Assembly: GCA_029226955.1 (NCBI GenBank) | Contig: JAQXZA010000012.1 | Location: 1 to 64,000, forward strand | Length of the DNA: 64,000 nucleotides | Direction: 5' to 3' | From: Clostridia bacterium | GTDB lineage: Bacteria > Bacillota > Clostridia > Oscillospirales > Acutalibacteraceae | Shown here: piece by piece, positions 13,141 through 25,274 of the stretch | How the letters are laid out: each line of letters starts with the position of its first letter | How positions within the stretch are numbered: position 1 is the stretch's first letter | The notes under the pieces: generated by a model | The model's input: the letters and a program-made list of their open reading frames with translations, nothing else | Told to the model about the DNA's origin: nothing | Database searches by the model: none | Made by a program: the position numbers and the translations under genes

Positions 13141-14004
13141 TTATCTTGATGCCTTAAAGCATTTTTGAAACGGGTGCAGATTTTCGGGATTTCGTCCGCC
13201 AAAAACAGAAAATTCAATTGTTTCAAATGCGTTTGCGTACTTTTCTTCTGTCAGTACAGTTTTAAAATCCTTTGCAATATCCCAGGCGTTTTGCTTGAAA
13301 ACACCGCAACCCCACGCACCAAGAATGAGATAGGTTTTTTTGTTCTGAATTGCAATATCAAAAATCTTTCTTATTCTTCGTTGCATAATACTGCGGATTT
13401 TTTCAGTATTTTTAACAGGGTCAGCTATATTGCAGTTTACAGCCGCTGCGGTAATAACGGATACATCGGTATAATCAGCCGTAAGTTTTCCGTTAAATTT
13501 CCTGAAAAATGTTACATTCGGCGAAAAAAGCATATAATCCGAATAGAATATGCTTTTGTGCTGACGATTGTAGTCATACATAGGTTTTGCACTTTCACTG
13601 CCGATTGAAGCATACAGTGATGAACTTCTGCACAAGCTTTCTTCCTGAGCGGAAGAACCTTTAAGAAAGCCGCCGCCAGCATTTTTTGCCGACGCAAAAT
13701 TAAGCACAGCACATTTTTGCGGTACAGGACATTGAAAAACCGCAGTTGTAGTATCACGGTCATAGATATAATATTTTGTGTTGTACTTATCCGTTGGTTC
13801 AGCCTTAACACTCTGACCGTCAGGGTACAGAATAACTTTTTTGAGTTTGTCCATATCGAGTATTACATCTTTTGAATCGGCAGAATATTTTCCGTTTTGA
13901 AGAATAGAATTTGTTTCGTTTGCAATTATTATATTATTATTTGTCATAATATCACCTTTAAAATTTAATCGATAATTTAAACCGACACAGGCAACAAACA
14001 ACAA
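13141..14004 (-). CDS. TIGR02452-type microbial PARG-like protein
   Basis: VLNFASAKNAGGGFLKGSSAQEESLCRSSSLY (GGG-X6-QEE) and LILGAWGCGVFKQ. Confidence 0.85.
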   Translation of the reverse strand: MLFVACVGLNYRLNFKGDIMTNNNIIIANETNSILQNGKYSADSKDVILDMDKLKKVILYPDGQSVKAEPTDKYNTKYYIYDRDTTTAVFQCPVPQKCAVLNFASAKNAGGGFLKGSSAQEESLCRSSSLYASIGSESAKPMYDYNRQHKSIFYSDYMLFSPNVTFFRKFNGKLTADYTDVSVITAAAVNCNIADPVKNTEKIRSIMQRRIRKIFDIAIQNKKTYLILGAWGCGVFKQNAWDIAKDFKTVLTEEKYANAFETIEFSVFGGRNPENLHPFQKCFKASR

Positions 14005-14070
14005 GCAACAGACAATTATATTAAATCACAAATAATTTCAGGTGTCAATATAAAATTTCAATAAAAAATA

Positions 14071-14105
14071 ACAGCCATATCTTCGTTTTTTGAAGATATG
14101 GCTGT
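14071..14105 (-). terminator. Terminator downstream of gdhA
   Basis: ACAGCCATATCTTC / GAAGATATGGCTGT perfect 14-bp stem, T-run on minus strand. Confidence 0.85.
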
Positions 14106-14149
14106 CTGAAATTAAAGTATTTTTATGTACTTATGAATGTATTTTATTA

Positions 14150-15493
<1,344 letters not shown>

Positions 15494-15517
15494 TTAAAAA
15501 ATTTAAAAATTAAAAAA

Positions 15518-15576
15518 AGCATACTTTATGCCCAAAGCCGCAAAAAGTATGCTATTGCATCGACTTTGATGCAATA
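15518..15576 (-). promoter_or_regulatory. Two tandem leader hairpins upstream of gdhA, the proximal one terminator-like
   Basis: Minus strand: TATTGCATC-aaagtc-GATGCAATA directly followed by AGCATACTTT-loop-AAAGTATGCT then TTTTTTT, about 30 nt before the gdhA start codon. Confidence 0.55.
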
Positions 15577-15912
15577 GTAAGTTTATCACGATTTTTTTAC
15601 TTTATCAAGATAAAATTTGTTGACTAATTACCTGTTTTGGATTTTTTTCGGTTTTTTGAAAAAATCAGGGTATTATTATGATAATAAAATAAAAAAATAG
15701 TATCTGTTTTATTTCGATTTAAAAATAAAAAAAGAAAAAACTGTGTAAAATACAGAGAAAATACTAAAAATAAAGGTGAAAAATAGTGTAAATGTGCAAA
15801 AAATTTTTTAACTAATATAATTACTTGCTTAAATGCCGCTCAGGTTGTATAATAAAAGTTGTTTTTGAAGTCTTTTTTGACGATTTTTATATTTCGGGAG
15901 GAGTAATCCACT

Positions 15913-16626
15913 ATGGAAAAAGCACAGCTTATGTACGAAGGTAAAGCAAAGAAAGTTTACGCAACAAACGATCCTGACTATTGTATCGTAGAATATAAGG
16001 ACGACGCAACAGCATTCAACGGTCTTAAAAAAGGTACAATAACCGGCAAGGGTGTTGTAAATAACAGAATGTCGAACTTTATGTTCAAACTTCTTGCAGA
16101 AAAAGGTATTCCTACTCATTTTGTTGAAGAACTTAACGACAGAGAAACTGTTGTAAAGCACGTAAAAATTGTTCCTCTTGAAGTTATTATAAGAAACAAA
16201 GCAGCCGGAAGTATGGCAAAGCGTCTTGGTCTTGAAGAGGGTACGGAGCTTAAATGTCCTGTTCTTGAATTTTCATATAAAGACGACGCTCTCGGTGACC
16301 CTATGATTAACGACTCACACGCCGTTGCAATCGGTGCAGCTACTCAGGAAGATATAGACACAATAAGAAAACTTGCTCTTGAAATCAACAAGTATATGAT
16401 TGAATTTTTTGAGAGCGTTAATGTTGAACTTATTGACTTTAAACTCGAATTTGGTAAAACAAAAGACGGTCAGATTATTCTTGCAGATGAAATCTCACCT
16501 GACACCTGTCGTTTCTGGGATATTAAAACTCACGAGAAACTCGACAAGGATCGTTTCCGCAGAGATCTCGGCGGTGTAGAGGAAGCCTATGCTGAAATGA
16601 TGAGAAGAATAGGTCTTGGCAAATAA
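15913..16626 (+). CDS. purC: Phosphoribosylaminoimidazole-succinocarboxamide synthase
   Basis: [48 protein letters not shown]. Confidence 0.97.
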   Translation: MEKAQLMYEGKAKKVYATNDPDYCIVEYKDDATAFNGLKKGTITGKGVVNNRMSNFMFKLLAEKGIPTHFVEELNDRETVVKHVKIVPLEVIIRNKAAGSMAKRLGLEEGTELKCPVLEFSYKDDALGDPMINDSHAVAIGAATQEDIDTIRKLALEINKYMIEFFESVNVELIDFKLEFGKTKDGQIILADEISPDTCRFWDIKTHEKLDKDRFRRDLGGVEEAYAEMMRRIGLGK

Positions 16627-16716
16627 AATAAACTGTTTTCAGAATTTATAAAATAGTGGATAACGCAGTGCATATTATTGCACTGCAAATCTGCAATTTA
16701 TTCAGGGGTGAACTTT

Positions 16717-18180
16717 TTGAGCATAAATTCACAGGAATATTTTTCCGAAGAACTCCACGAAGAATGTGGTATATTCGGAATATACGGCGATGATACTATT
16801 TCACCTGCATATGCCTGTTATAACGGACTTCTTGCATTACAGCACAGAGGTCAGGAAAGTTGCGGCATATCCGTGAATGACAGAGGCGTTATATCCAGTC
16901 ATAAAAATATGGGACTGGTCAGCGAAGTGTTCAATAATGAAATTCTCGACTCCCTTAACGGTCAGATGGCAATAGCCCATGTAAGATACTCAACGGCAGG
17001 CGGCAGTGTGCGTGAAAACTCACAGCCGCTTGTTATGCGTTATGTAAAGGGTACGCTTGCAATAGCACATAACGGAAATCTTACCAATGCCTATGAAATT
17101 CGTCAGGAACTTGAACGCAGAGGTGCGATTTTTCAGACAACGATTGACTCCGAATCAATAGCATATCTTATTGCAAGAGAACGTGTTACTGCCGACTCCG
17201 TTGAAACAGCAGTAGAAAGGGCAATGCAGCAGATTGAGGGTGCATATTCACTTTTGGTGATGAGTCCTCAGAAACTCATTGCCGCAAGAGATCCGCACGG
17301 TTTCCGCCCTTTGTGTATGGGTAAAATCGGAAATTCTGTTGTGTTTGCGTCAGAAACAGCGGCACTTGATGCAGTCGGTGCAGAATTTGTAAGAGATGTT
17401 GAACCGGGAGAAATTGTTGTTGCGGATTCAACAGGAGTTCGTTCTATCAGAACAAACTGCCCTCAGAAATCAAAAAAATCCCTTTGTGTTTTTGAATATA
17501 TTTATTTTGCTCGTACAGACTCCGTTATTGACGGCATAAGCGTCTATGAATCAAGAAAAGAAGCCGGAAGAATACTTGCAAGAGAATATCCTGTTGACGC
17601 TGATATTGTTATCGGTGTACCCGAATCCGGTATAGATGCGGCAATAGGTTACAGCGAGGAATCAGGAATCCCTTACGAAAAGGGCATAGTAAAGAACAGC
17701 TATATCGGACGAACCTTTATCAAACCTACTCAGAAAGAACGTGCAAAAAGCGTCCGTCTTAAACTGAATCCGCTCGGAACAACCGTCAAAGGCAAGCGTG
17801 TAGTTGTAATTGATGACTCTATTGTAAGAGGTACAACCTGTGACAGAATAGTCAGAATGTTGCGTGATGCCGGTGCAAAGGAAGTACATCTTCGTATCAG
17901 TTCACCGCCGTTTCTCTGGCCTTGTTTCTACGGCACAGATATTCCGTCAAGAGGAGAACTTATCGCAGTAAAACATACAATAGATGAAATATGCAAACTT
18001 ACCGGTGCGGATACTCTCGGATTTTTCCCGGCAGAAAAGTTGAAAGATTTGATTTTCAACAAAAATGAAGGAATATGTACAGCTTGCTTTACTGGAAAAT
18101 ATCCCACAAAAATACCTGATAAAATGCTTGAAGGCAAAGAACGTGGCGGTGTAAACTTTGACCGCAAAATAAAAAAATAA
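16717..18180 (+). CDS. purF: Amidophosphoribosyltransferase
   Basis: CGIFGIYG GATase II N-terminus, VVVIDDSIVRGTT PRPP motif. Start set at TTG after RBS aggggtg. Confidence 0.95.
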   Translation: MSINSQEYFSEELHEECGIFGIYGDDTISPAYACYNGLLALQHRGQESCGISVNDRGVISSHKNMGLVSEVFNNEILDSLNGQMAIAHVRYSTAGGSVRENSQPLVMRYVKGTLAIAHNGNLTNAYEIRQELERRGAIFQTTIDSESIAYLIARERVTADSVETAVERAMQQIEGAYSLLVMSPQKLIAARDPHGFRPLCMGKIGNSVVFASETAALDAVGAEFVRDVEPGEIVVADSTGVRSIRTNCPQKSKKSLCVFEYIYFARTDSVIDGISVYESRKEAGRILAREYPVDADIVIGVPESGIDAAIGYSEESGIPYEKGIVKNSYIGRTFIKPTQKERAKSVRLKLNPLGTTVKGKRVVVIDDSIVRGTTCDRIVRMLRDAGAKEVHLRISSPPFLWPCFYGTDIPSRGELIAVKHTIDEICKLTGADTLGFFPAEKLKDLIFNKNEGICTACFTGKYPTKIPDKMLEGKERGGVNFDRKIKK

Positions 18181-18259
18181 AACATTTAAACAGTCTATAA
18201 AAATTTCGGTTTTATAATTCATTTTATGAAACTATTATCAAGAAGGGACGGTCATAATA

Positions 18260-19690
18260 ATGAAAGACACCTATGAATCTCCGCTTTCGTCAAGATATGC
18301 AGATAAAGAAATGAAATATCTTTTTTCTCCTGACAAAAAATTCAGAACCTGGCGAAAATTGTGGATAGCTCTTGCCGAATCCGAAAAAGAGCTTGGACTT
18401 GACATCACACAGGAACAAATTGATGAGCTTAAAGCTCACGCTGACGACATAAACTATGAAGTTGCAGAAGAAAGAGAAAAAGTGGTTCGTCACGATGTTA
18501 TGTCACACGTTTATGCTTATGGGGTGCAGTGTCCGAAAGCAAAGGGAATAATTCATCTTGGAGCGACTTCGTGCTATGTCGGCGACAACACTGATATAAT
18601 TATTATGACTGAGGCTCTTCGCATTGTTGAGAAAAAACTTGTCAGTGTAATTCGTTCACTATCTGAATTTGCTGATAAGTACAAGAGTCTTCCGACGCTT
18701 GCGTTTACACATTTTCAGCCGGCACAGCCCACAACAGTAGGAAAACGTGCAACACTCTGGATTCAGGATCTTCTTATGGATCTTGAAGACGTACAGTATC
18801 TTCTTTCAAAGTCAAAACTTTTGGGTTCAAAGGGAACAACAGGCACACAGGCAAGTTTTCTTGAACTTTTTGACGGCGACCACGAAAAAGTAAAGGAACT
18901 TGACCGCAAAATCGCACAGAAAATGGGCTACAAAACCTGTTTTGCAGTTTCGGGACAGACCTATTCAAGAAAACTTGACAGTCAGTTCCTGAATGTTCTT
19001 GCCGGAATCGCACAGAGTGCCGCAAAATTCTCTAACGACATCAGACTTCTTCAACATCTCAAAGAAGTTGAAGAACCGTTTGAGAAAAATCAGATTGGTT
19101 CATCAGCAATGGCATACAAACGCAATCCTATGCGTTCAGAGCGTATGGCATCACTTTCACGCTATGTTATGGTTGATGTGCTTAATCCTTACATCACAGC
19201 CGCAACACAGTGGTTTGAACGTACACTTGACGACTCCGCAAACAAACGTATAAGTGTTCCTGAGGCTTTTCTTGCCGTTGACGCAATTCTTAATCTTTAT
19301 CTTAACGTCAGCAGTGGTCTTGTTGTTTATGATAAGGTTATTACACAGCACCTCAAAAAAGAACTGCCGTTTATGGCAACGGAAAATATTATGATGGACG
19401 CAGTAAAGCGTGGCGGTGACCGTCAGGAACTCCACGAGAAAATCAGGGAACATTCAATGGCGGCCTCACAGGTTATCAAGCGTGACGGCGGCGAAAATGA
19501 CTTGCTCGAAAGAATTGCCGCAGACCCGGCATTTGGTGTTACACTTGAAGAACTCGAAAACATTATTAAACCTGAAAAATATGTGGGCAGAGCACCTCAG
19601 CAGACAGAAGATTTCCTTAATGAAACCGTTGCCGAGGCACTCAGACCTTATGAAAATATGGAAACGGAAACGGCGGAAATAAACGTATAA
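18260..19690 (+). CDS. purB: Adenylosuccinate lyase
   Basis: GSSAMAYKRNPMRSERM signature. Confidence 0.97.
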   Translation: MKDTYESPLSSRYADKEMKYLFSPDKKFRTWRKLWIALAESEKELGLDITQEQIDELKAHADDINYEVAEEREKVVRHDVMSHVYAYGVQCPKAKGIIHLGATSCYVGDNTDIIIMTEALRIVEKKLVSVIRSLSEFADKYKSLPTLAFTHFQPAQPTTVGKRATLWIQDLLMDLEDVQYLLSKSKLLGSKGTTGTQASFLELFDGDHEKVKELDRKIAQKMGYKTCFAVSGQTYSRKLDSQFLNVLAGIAQSAAKFSNDIRLLQHLKEVEEPFEKNQIGSSAMAYKRNPMRSERMASLSRYVMVDVLNPYITAATQWFERTLDDSANKRISVPEAFLAVDAILNLYLNVSSGLVVYDKVITQHLKKELPFMATENIMMDAVKRGGDRQELHEKIREHSMAASQVIKRDGGENDLLERIAADPAFGVTLEELENIIKPEKYVGRAPQQTEDFLNETVAEALRPYENMETETAEINV

Positions 19691-19720
19691 AATTTACAAC
19701 CGAAAGGAATGGTAACTTAA

Positions 19721-21004
19721 ATGGTAAGAGCGATAGTAGGGGCAAACTGGGGCGACGAGGGCAAAGGTAAAATTACTGATGTTCTTGCTGCCGATTCGGA
19801 TATGGTAATAAGATTTCAGGGCGGCAGTAATGCGGGTCATACCATAATAAACAATTACGGAAAATTTGCACTTCACCAACTCCCGTCAGGTGTGTTTTTT
19901 GAGCATATAACAAACATTATCGGAAACGGTGTTGCACTCAGCGTTGAAAATTTCATCAAGGAAATTAACTCACTTGTTGAAAGAGGAGTGCCAAAGCCGC
20001 ATATACTTGTATCAGACAGAGCACAGATAGTTATGCCGTATCACATTCTTTTTGACTGCTATGAAGAAGAAAGACTCGGCAAAAACAGCTTTGGTTCAAC
20101 AAAGTCAGGAATAGCACCGTTCTATTCAGACAAATTCTCAAAAATTGGTTTTCAGGTAAATGAACTTTATGATGATGTTGACGCTCTTAAAGAAAAAATC
20201 GACAGAATCCTTGAAGTTAAGAATGCAATAATAAGAAATGTATATCATAAGGAAGAATTGAAGTCGGAAGATATTTTCAATAAACTTATGGAATACAAGG
20301 AACTTCTTGAACCTTATGTTGCATCTACATTTGACATAGTACACGACGCTGTAACAAGCGGAAAGAAAGTTCTTCTTGAAGGACAGCTCGGTTCACTCAA
20401 AGATACCGACTTTGGTATTTATCCTATGGTTACATCATCAAATACGATAGCCGGTTATGGTGCAGTAGGTGCCGGCGGTATTCCTCCTTATGAAATCAAA
20501 GATGTAATCACAGTAGTAAAGGCATATTCAAGTGCAGTAGGTGCCGGCGAATTTGTCAGCGAAATACACGATGAGGCTGTCGCAAACGAACTCCGCAAGA
20601 GAGGCGGCGATGGTGGCGAATTTGGTGCAACAACAGGTCGTCCGAGAAGAATGGGTTGGCTTGACCTTGTTGCAACCCGTTATGGCTGTAAGGTTCAGGG
20701 TGCAACTCAGGTTGCGTTCACTGTACTTGATGTACTGGGTTATCTTGATGAAATTCCTGTATGTGTTGCATACGAACTTGACGGCAAGAGAATAGACTAT
20801 TTCCCGTCAACAACAAAGCTTAAAAGAGCAAAGCCGATTCTTGAAGTACTTCCGGGTTGGAAATGCGACATAAGAGGAATTAAGAAGTATGAGGATCTCC
20901 CTGAAAACTGCCGCAAATATATCGAGTTTGCAGAAAAAGCAGTAGGCGTTCCGTTCAAAATGATTTCAAACGGTCCTAAGCGTGAGGACATTATTTACAG
21001 ATGA
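19721..21004 (+). CDS. purA: Adenylosuccinate synthetase
   Basis: GANWGDEGKGKITD, GGSNAGHT, GTTGRPRRMGWLD-type motif. Confidence 0.97.
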   Translation: MVRAIVGANWGDEGKGKITDVLAADSDMVIRFQGGSNAGHTIINNYGKFALHQLPSGVFFEHITNIIGNGVALSVENFIKEINSLVERGVPKPHILVSDRAQIVMPYHILFDCYEEERLGKNSFGSTKSGIAPFYSDKFSKIGFQVNELYDDVDALKEKIDRILEVKNAIIRNVYHKEELKSEDIFNKLMEYKELLEPYVASTFDIVHDAVTSGKKVLLEGQLGSLKDTDFGIYPMVTSSNTIAGYGAVGAGGIPPYEIKDVITVVKAYSSAVGAGEFVSEIHDEAVANELRKRGGDGGEFGATTGRPRRMGWLDLVATRYGCKVQGATQVAFTVLDVLGYLDEIPVCVAYELDGKRIDYFPSTTKLKRAKPILEVLPGWKCDIRGIKKYEDLPENCRKYIEFAEKAVGVPFKMISNGPKREDIIYR

Positions 21005-21023
21005 GTTACAGGGAGGGTTAATT

Positions 21024-22850
21024 GTGTGTGGAATAGTTGGTTATATCGGCTATGAACAGGCTGCACCTATCCTTTTGCAAGGACTTGAAAAACTCGAATA
21101 CCGTGGATATGATTCCGCAGGAGTGTGCCTTTTTAACGGAAAAGAACTTCAGGTAGAAAAAGCAAAGGGAAAACTTGAAGTATTGAAAAACCTTACAAAT
21201 AACGGAGAAGATCTTTCCGGTACGGTTGGTATAGGTCATACAAGATGGGCAACACACGGCGAACCATCTGATGTGAACGCTCACCCTCATCTCAGTGAGT
21301 CAGGCAGATTTGCCGTTGTTCATAACGGCATAATTGAAAATTATAATCAGCTTAAAGAATATCTTATCTCAAAAGGCATAACATTCCGTTCAAAAACCGA
21401 TACGGAAGTTATAGCACAGCTTATTGAGTATTATTACAAAGACAATCTTATTGATACAATAATTAAGGTTCTGTCAAAACTCAACGGTTCTTATGCGATA
21501 GGAGTAATAAGTCAGGAAAATCCTGATGAAATTATTGCAGTCCGTAAGGAAAGTCCGCTTATTGTCGGACTTGGAGAACACGAGAATTATATTGCCTCAG
21601 ATGTTCCGGCAATTCTTGCAAAAACAAGAAAAATATATCGTCTTGAAAACAATGAAATTGCAATTCTTACCCGTGAAAATGTCAGAATTATCAATACGGA
21701 TAAAGAAGAAGTCAAAAAAGAAGTACAGACAGTAAACTGGGACGTAAGTGCGGCTGAAAAAGGCGGATATGAACATTTTATGTTCAAGGAAATTATGGAA
21801 CAGCCAAAGGCAATTCACGATACAATAACACCCCGTATTAAAGACGGCAGAGTTGTTTTGGACGAAATTTCAATCACTGATGAACAGCTTAAAAACTTCA
21901 ACAAAATTGAAATAATTGCCTGTGGTTCTGCATATCACGTCGGAGTTGTGGCAAAATATGTATTTGAAAAGATACTGAGAAAGCCTGTTGAAGTAGATCT
22001 TGCGTCTGAGTTCAGATACAGAGATCCGATTGTAGATGATAAAACTCTTGCAGTGGTAATCAGTCAGTCTGGTGAAACAGCCGACACACGTGAGGCTATG
22101 AAAGAGGCTCAACGACACGGAGCACACGTAATTTCTATTGTAAATGTTGTCGGAAGTTCGATAGCGTCTGAATCTGATGATGTAATTTACACATGGGCGG
22201 GACCTGAAATTGCCGTTGCAACAACAAAGGCATACAGCACTCAGCTTGCAGTAATTTATCTTATGGCAATATACTTTGGTGATAAACTTGGAAACATATC
22301 AGAAGAAGACTACAAAATGTATGTTTCTGAGCTTGAACAGCTACCTGATAAGATAACAAAAATCCTTGAACATAAAGAAAATATACAGTATCTTGCGTCA
22401 AAGCATTTCAATAGCCGTGATGTATTTTTCATAGGCAGAAACATTGACTATGCACTGTCGCTTGAAGGTTCTTTGAAACTCAAAGAAATTTCTTATATTC
22501 ATTCAGAGGCTTATGCGGCAGGTGAACTAAAACACGGTACTATTTCACTGATAGAAAACGGAACACTTGTTATTGCTCTTGCAACCCACGAAAAACTTAT
22601 CGAAAAGATAGTAAGTAATATCGAAGAGGTTCAGGCAAGAGGTGCTGATGTTGTATGTCTTGCGTGTGAAAATCATCAGGAAATCAAAAATGTTTCGCAA
22701 AATACAATATTCATTCCTCAGGCGTGTGATATGGTATTGCCGTCATTGGCAGTAATACCGTTACAGCTTTTTGCGTATTATGTTGCCTCTCTTAAAGGCT
22801 GTGACATTGATAAACCACGTAATCTGGCAAAATCAGTTACGGTAGAGTAA
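21024..22850 (+). CDS. glmS: Glutamine-fructose-6-phosphate aminotransferase
   Basis: [35 protein letters not shown]; SIS domains; [13 protein letters not shown] C-terminus. Confidence 0.97.
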   Translation: [608 protein letters not shown]

Positions 22851-22912
22851 ATGACGGAATTTTCGCACGATACAATTACACTAAAAAATAAAAAGCAGAA
22901 TAGGGTGAAATT

Positions 22913-24454
22913 ATGGAAATAAAAAACGAATCAGTACTCATTATGGATTTCGGCGGACAGTACAGTCAGCTTATAGCAAGACGTGTCCGTGAATGTAATG
23001 TTTACTGCGAGCTTAAATCCTATAAAACATCTGTTGAAGAAATAAAGGCAAAAGGATATAAAGGCATTATCTTTACAGGCGGGCCTAACAGTGCCTATGA
23101 CGATAAAGGACCAAAATGTGACCCCGAAATATTCAATCTTGGGATTCCCGTTCTGGGAATTTGCTATGGTGCACAGCTTATGGCACAGACTCTCGGCGGC
23201 AAGGTAAGCAGTTCAGAGGTAAAGGAATACGGAAAAACAGATGTAGAATTTGATACATCGTCTTTGCTTTTCCATGCCGCAGAAGAAAAAAATATATGCT
23301 GGATGAGTCATACAGACTATATTTCAACAGTACCGCACGGATTTAAAATTACCGCAAAATCCGCTGACTGTCCTGTTGCTGCAATGGAAAATATTGAGCG
23401 TTCACTTTTTGCAATGCAGTTCCATCCGGAAGTTCAGCATACAACAGAAGGTATGCTTTATCTTAAAAACTTCCTTTATAATGCTTGTGGTTGTACAGCT
23501 GACTGGAAAATGAGTTCGTTTGTCAATGATACAATACAACGTCTAAAAGAGGAAATAGGAGATAAAAAAGTTATTTGTGCATTATCAGGCGGTGTTGATT
23601 CATCTGTTGCAGCACTTCTTGTACACAAGGCTGTCGGTAAACAGCTTACCTGTATTTTTGTTGACCACGGACTTCTCAGAAAGGACGAGGGCGACCAGGT
23701 TGAGTCAATATTCAGAAAACAGTTTGATATGAATCTTATCCGTGTAAACGCAAAGGACAGATTTCTCTCAAAACTTGCCGGAGTAACAGAACCAGAAAAG
23801 AAACGTAAAATTATCGGTGAAGAGTTTATCAGAGTTTTTGAAGAAGAATCCAAAAAACTTGGAAAGATAGAATATCTTTGTCAGGGTACAATTTATCCTG
23901 ATGTTGTTGAAAGTGGTGTAGGTGAAGCCGCTGTAATCAAGAGCCATCATAATGTAGGCGGACTTCCGAAAGATGTAGGATTTGAGGGTATTATTGAGCC
24001 ACTCAGAAATCTGTTTAAAGATGAAGTTCGTCGTGCAGGACTTAAACTCGGAATACCTGAATTTCTTGTAATGCGTCAGCCGTTCCCGGGACCTGGTCTT
24101 GCAATAAGAATTATGGGTGACATCACTGACGAAAAGCTCGAAATTCTCAAAGACGCAGACGCAATTATGCGTGAAGAATTTGCAAACAACGGACTTGACA
24201 AAACTGTCAATCAGTATTTTGCAGTTCTTACTGGCATTAAGAGTGTCGGTGTTATGGGTGACGGAAGAACCTATGACAACACTATTGCACTTCGTGCGGT
24301 TACAACCAGCGACTTTATGACAGCCGACTGGGCAAGAGTACCTTACGATGTACTTGAAAAAATCTCTAACCGTATCATAAATGAAGTCAATAATGTAAAC
24401 CGTGTAGTTTATGATATTACATCAAAGCCCCCGGCCACAATCGAGTGGGAATGA
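22913..24454 (+). CDS. guaA: GMP synthase (glutamine-hydrolysing)
   Basis: [46 protein letters not shown]-terminus. Confidence 0.97.
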   Translation: MEIKNESVLIMDFGGQYSQLIARRVRECNVYCELKSYKTSVEEIKAKGYKGIIFTGGPNSAYDDKGPKCDPEIFNLGIPVLGICYGAQLMAQTLGGKVSSSEVKEYGKTDVEFDTSSLLFHAAEEKNICWMSHTDYISTVPHGFKITAKSADCPVAAMENIERSLFAMQFHPEVQHTTEGMLYLKNFLYNACGCTADWKMSSFVNDTIQRLKEEIGDKKVICALSGGVDSSVAALLVHKAVGKQLTCIFVDHGLLRKDEGDQVESIFRKQFDMNLIRVNAKDRFLSKLAGVTEPEKKRKIIGEEFIRVFEEESKKLGKIEYLCQGTIYPDVVESGVGEAAVIKSHHNVGGLPKDVGFEGIIEPLRNLFKDEVRRAGLKLGIPEFLVMRQPFPGPGLAIRIMGDITDEKLEILKDADAIMREEFANNGLDKTVNQYFAVLTGIKSVGVMGDGRTYDNTIALRAVTTSDFMTADWARVPYDVLEKISNRIINEVNNVNRVVYDITSKPPATIEWE

Positions 24455-24470
24455 CCGAAATTCAACGAAA

Positions 24471-24512
24471 AAAGACCGCAAACCCTGATTATTACAGGGC
24501 TTGCGGTCTTTT
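24471..24512 (+). terminator. Rho-independent terminator after guaA
   Basis: AAAAGACCGCAAaCCCTG attatta CAGGGcTTGCGGTCTTTT. Confidence 0.9.
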
Positions 24513-24851
24513 AATTTTGCTCCTGGTTCTGTTCCGGTTCTAAGATTATAATTTAACTGATAAATTAAATTAAGGTGTAATTAGTGAAAGATAATGCTAA
24601 TATTTTTGAAATTGAGATATGAATGTAGTTATCTGACCAAAATTCTAAAGATCTTATTTTGAACATTGATTTGTTGTATTGGATATAATCTATATATTAT
24701 CACTATGACGATATGATAAATTCAGCAAAATATACAATTACTTTGTCTATATTTCTTATAATTTTTATAGTGACTATGAATAAGCTTTATAGTATAATTA
24801 TTATGTGATTATTATTTGTATTGATCTATTATAATTATTGGAGGTTAAATT

Positions 24852-25256
24852 ATGTTTTTAAGTTATTTAAAAGAAGAAAACAAGGAACGCTTTTTAAAAT
24901 TATGTGTTCATGCCGCACTATCAAACGGAGTATTTGCTAAAGAAGAAAAAGAAATTCTGGAAACTTATTGTCAGGAAATGAATTTACCTGTACAGGTTCC
25001 TGATATAGAAGAACCGTTAGAAGTTCTGCTTAAAGATATTTCAGAAAATACGAGTGAAACAGAGAAAAAAATTATTGTTCTTGAAACTTTGGGACTTATT
25101 AAGTCAGATGGTGTATATGACGAGCAAGAAAGAATGTTTATGAAAAAATTTGTTAACGCCATAGATATAAATGAAGAACTTTTCAGTAAAATAAATAGTC
25201 TTCTTGATATTTATTCTGTTGTATTTCAAGAACTGTATAAAACAGTCATTGAATGA
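24852..25256 (+). CDS. TerB-like domain protein
   Basis: Helical: KLCVHAALSNGVFAKEEKEILETYC ... LETLGLIKSDGVYDEQERMFMKKF (two acidic TerB-like repeats). Confidence 0.6.
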   Translation: MFLSYLKEENKERFLKLCVHAALSNGVFAKEEKEILETYCQEMNLPVQVPDIEEPLEVLLKDISENTSETEKKIIVLETLGLIKSDGVYDEQERMFMKKFVNAIDINEELFSKINSLLDIYSVVFQELYKTVIE

Positions 25257-25274
25257 TAACAGGAAGTATGAATT

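Noticed and set aside
15600-15912. Purine riboswitch upstream of purC
   Set aside because: No recognisable purine-riboswitch core in the AT-rich leader.
20950-21024. glmS ribozyme
   Set aside because: Only 20 nt between purA stop and glmS start and no recognisable ribozyme core.
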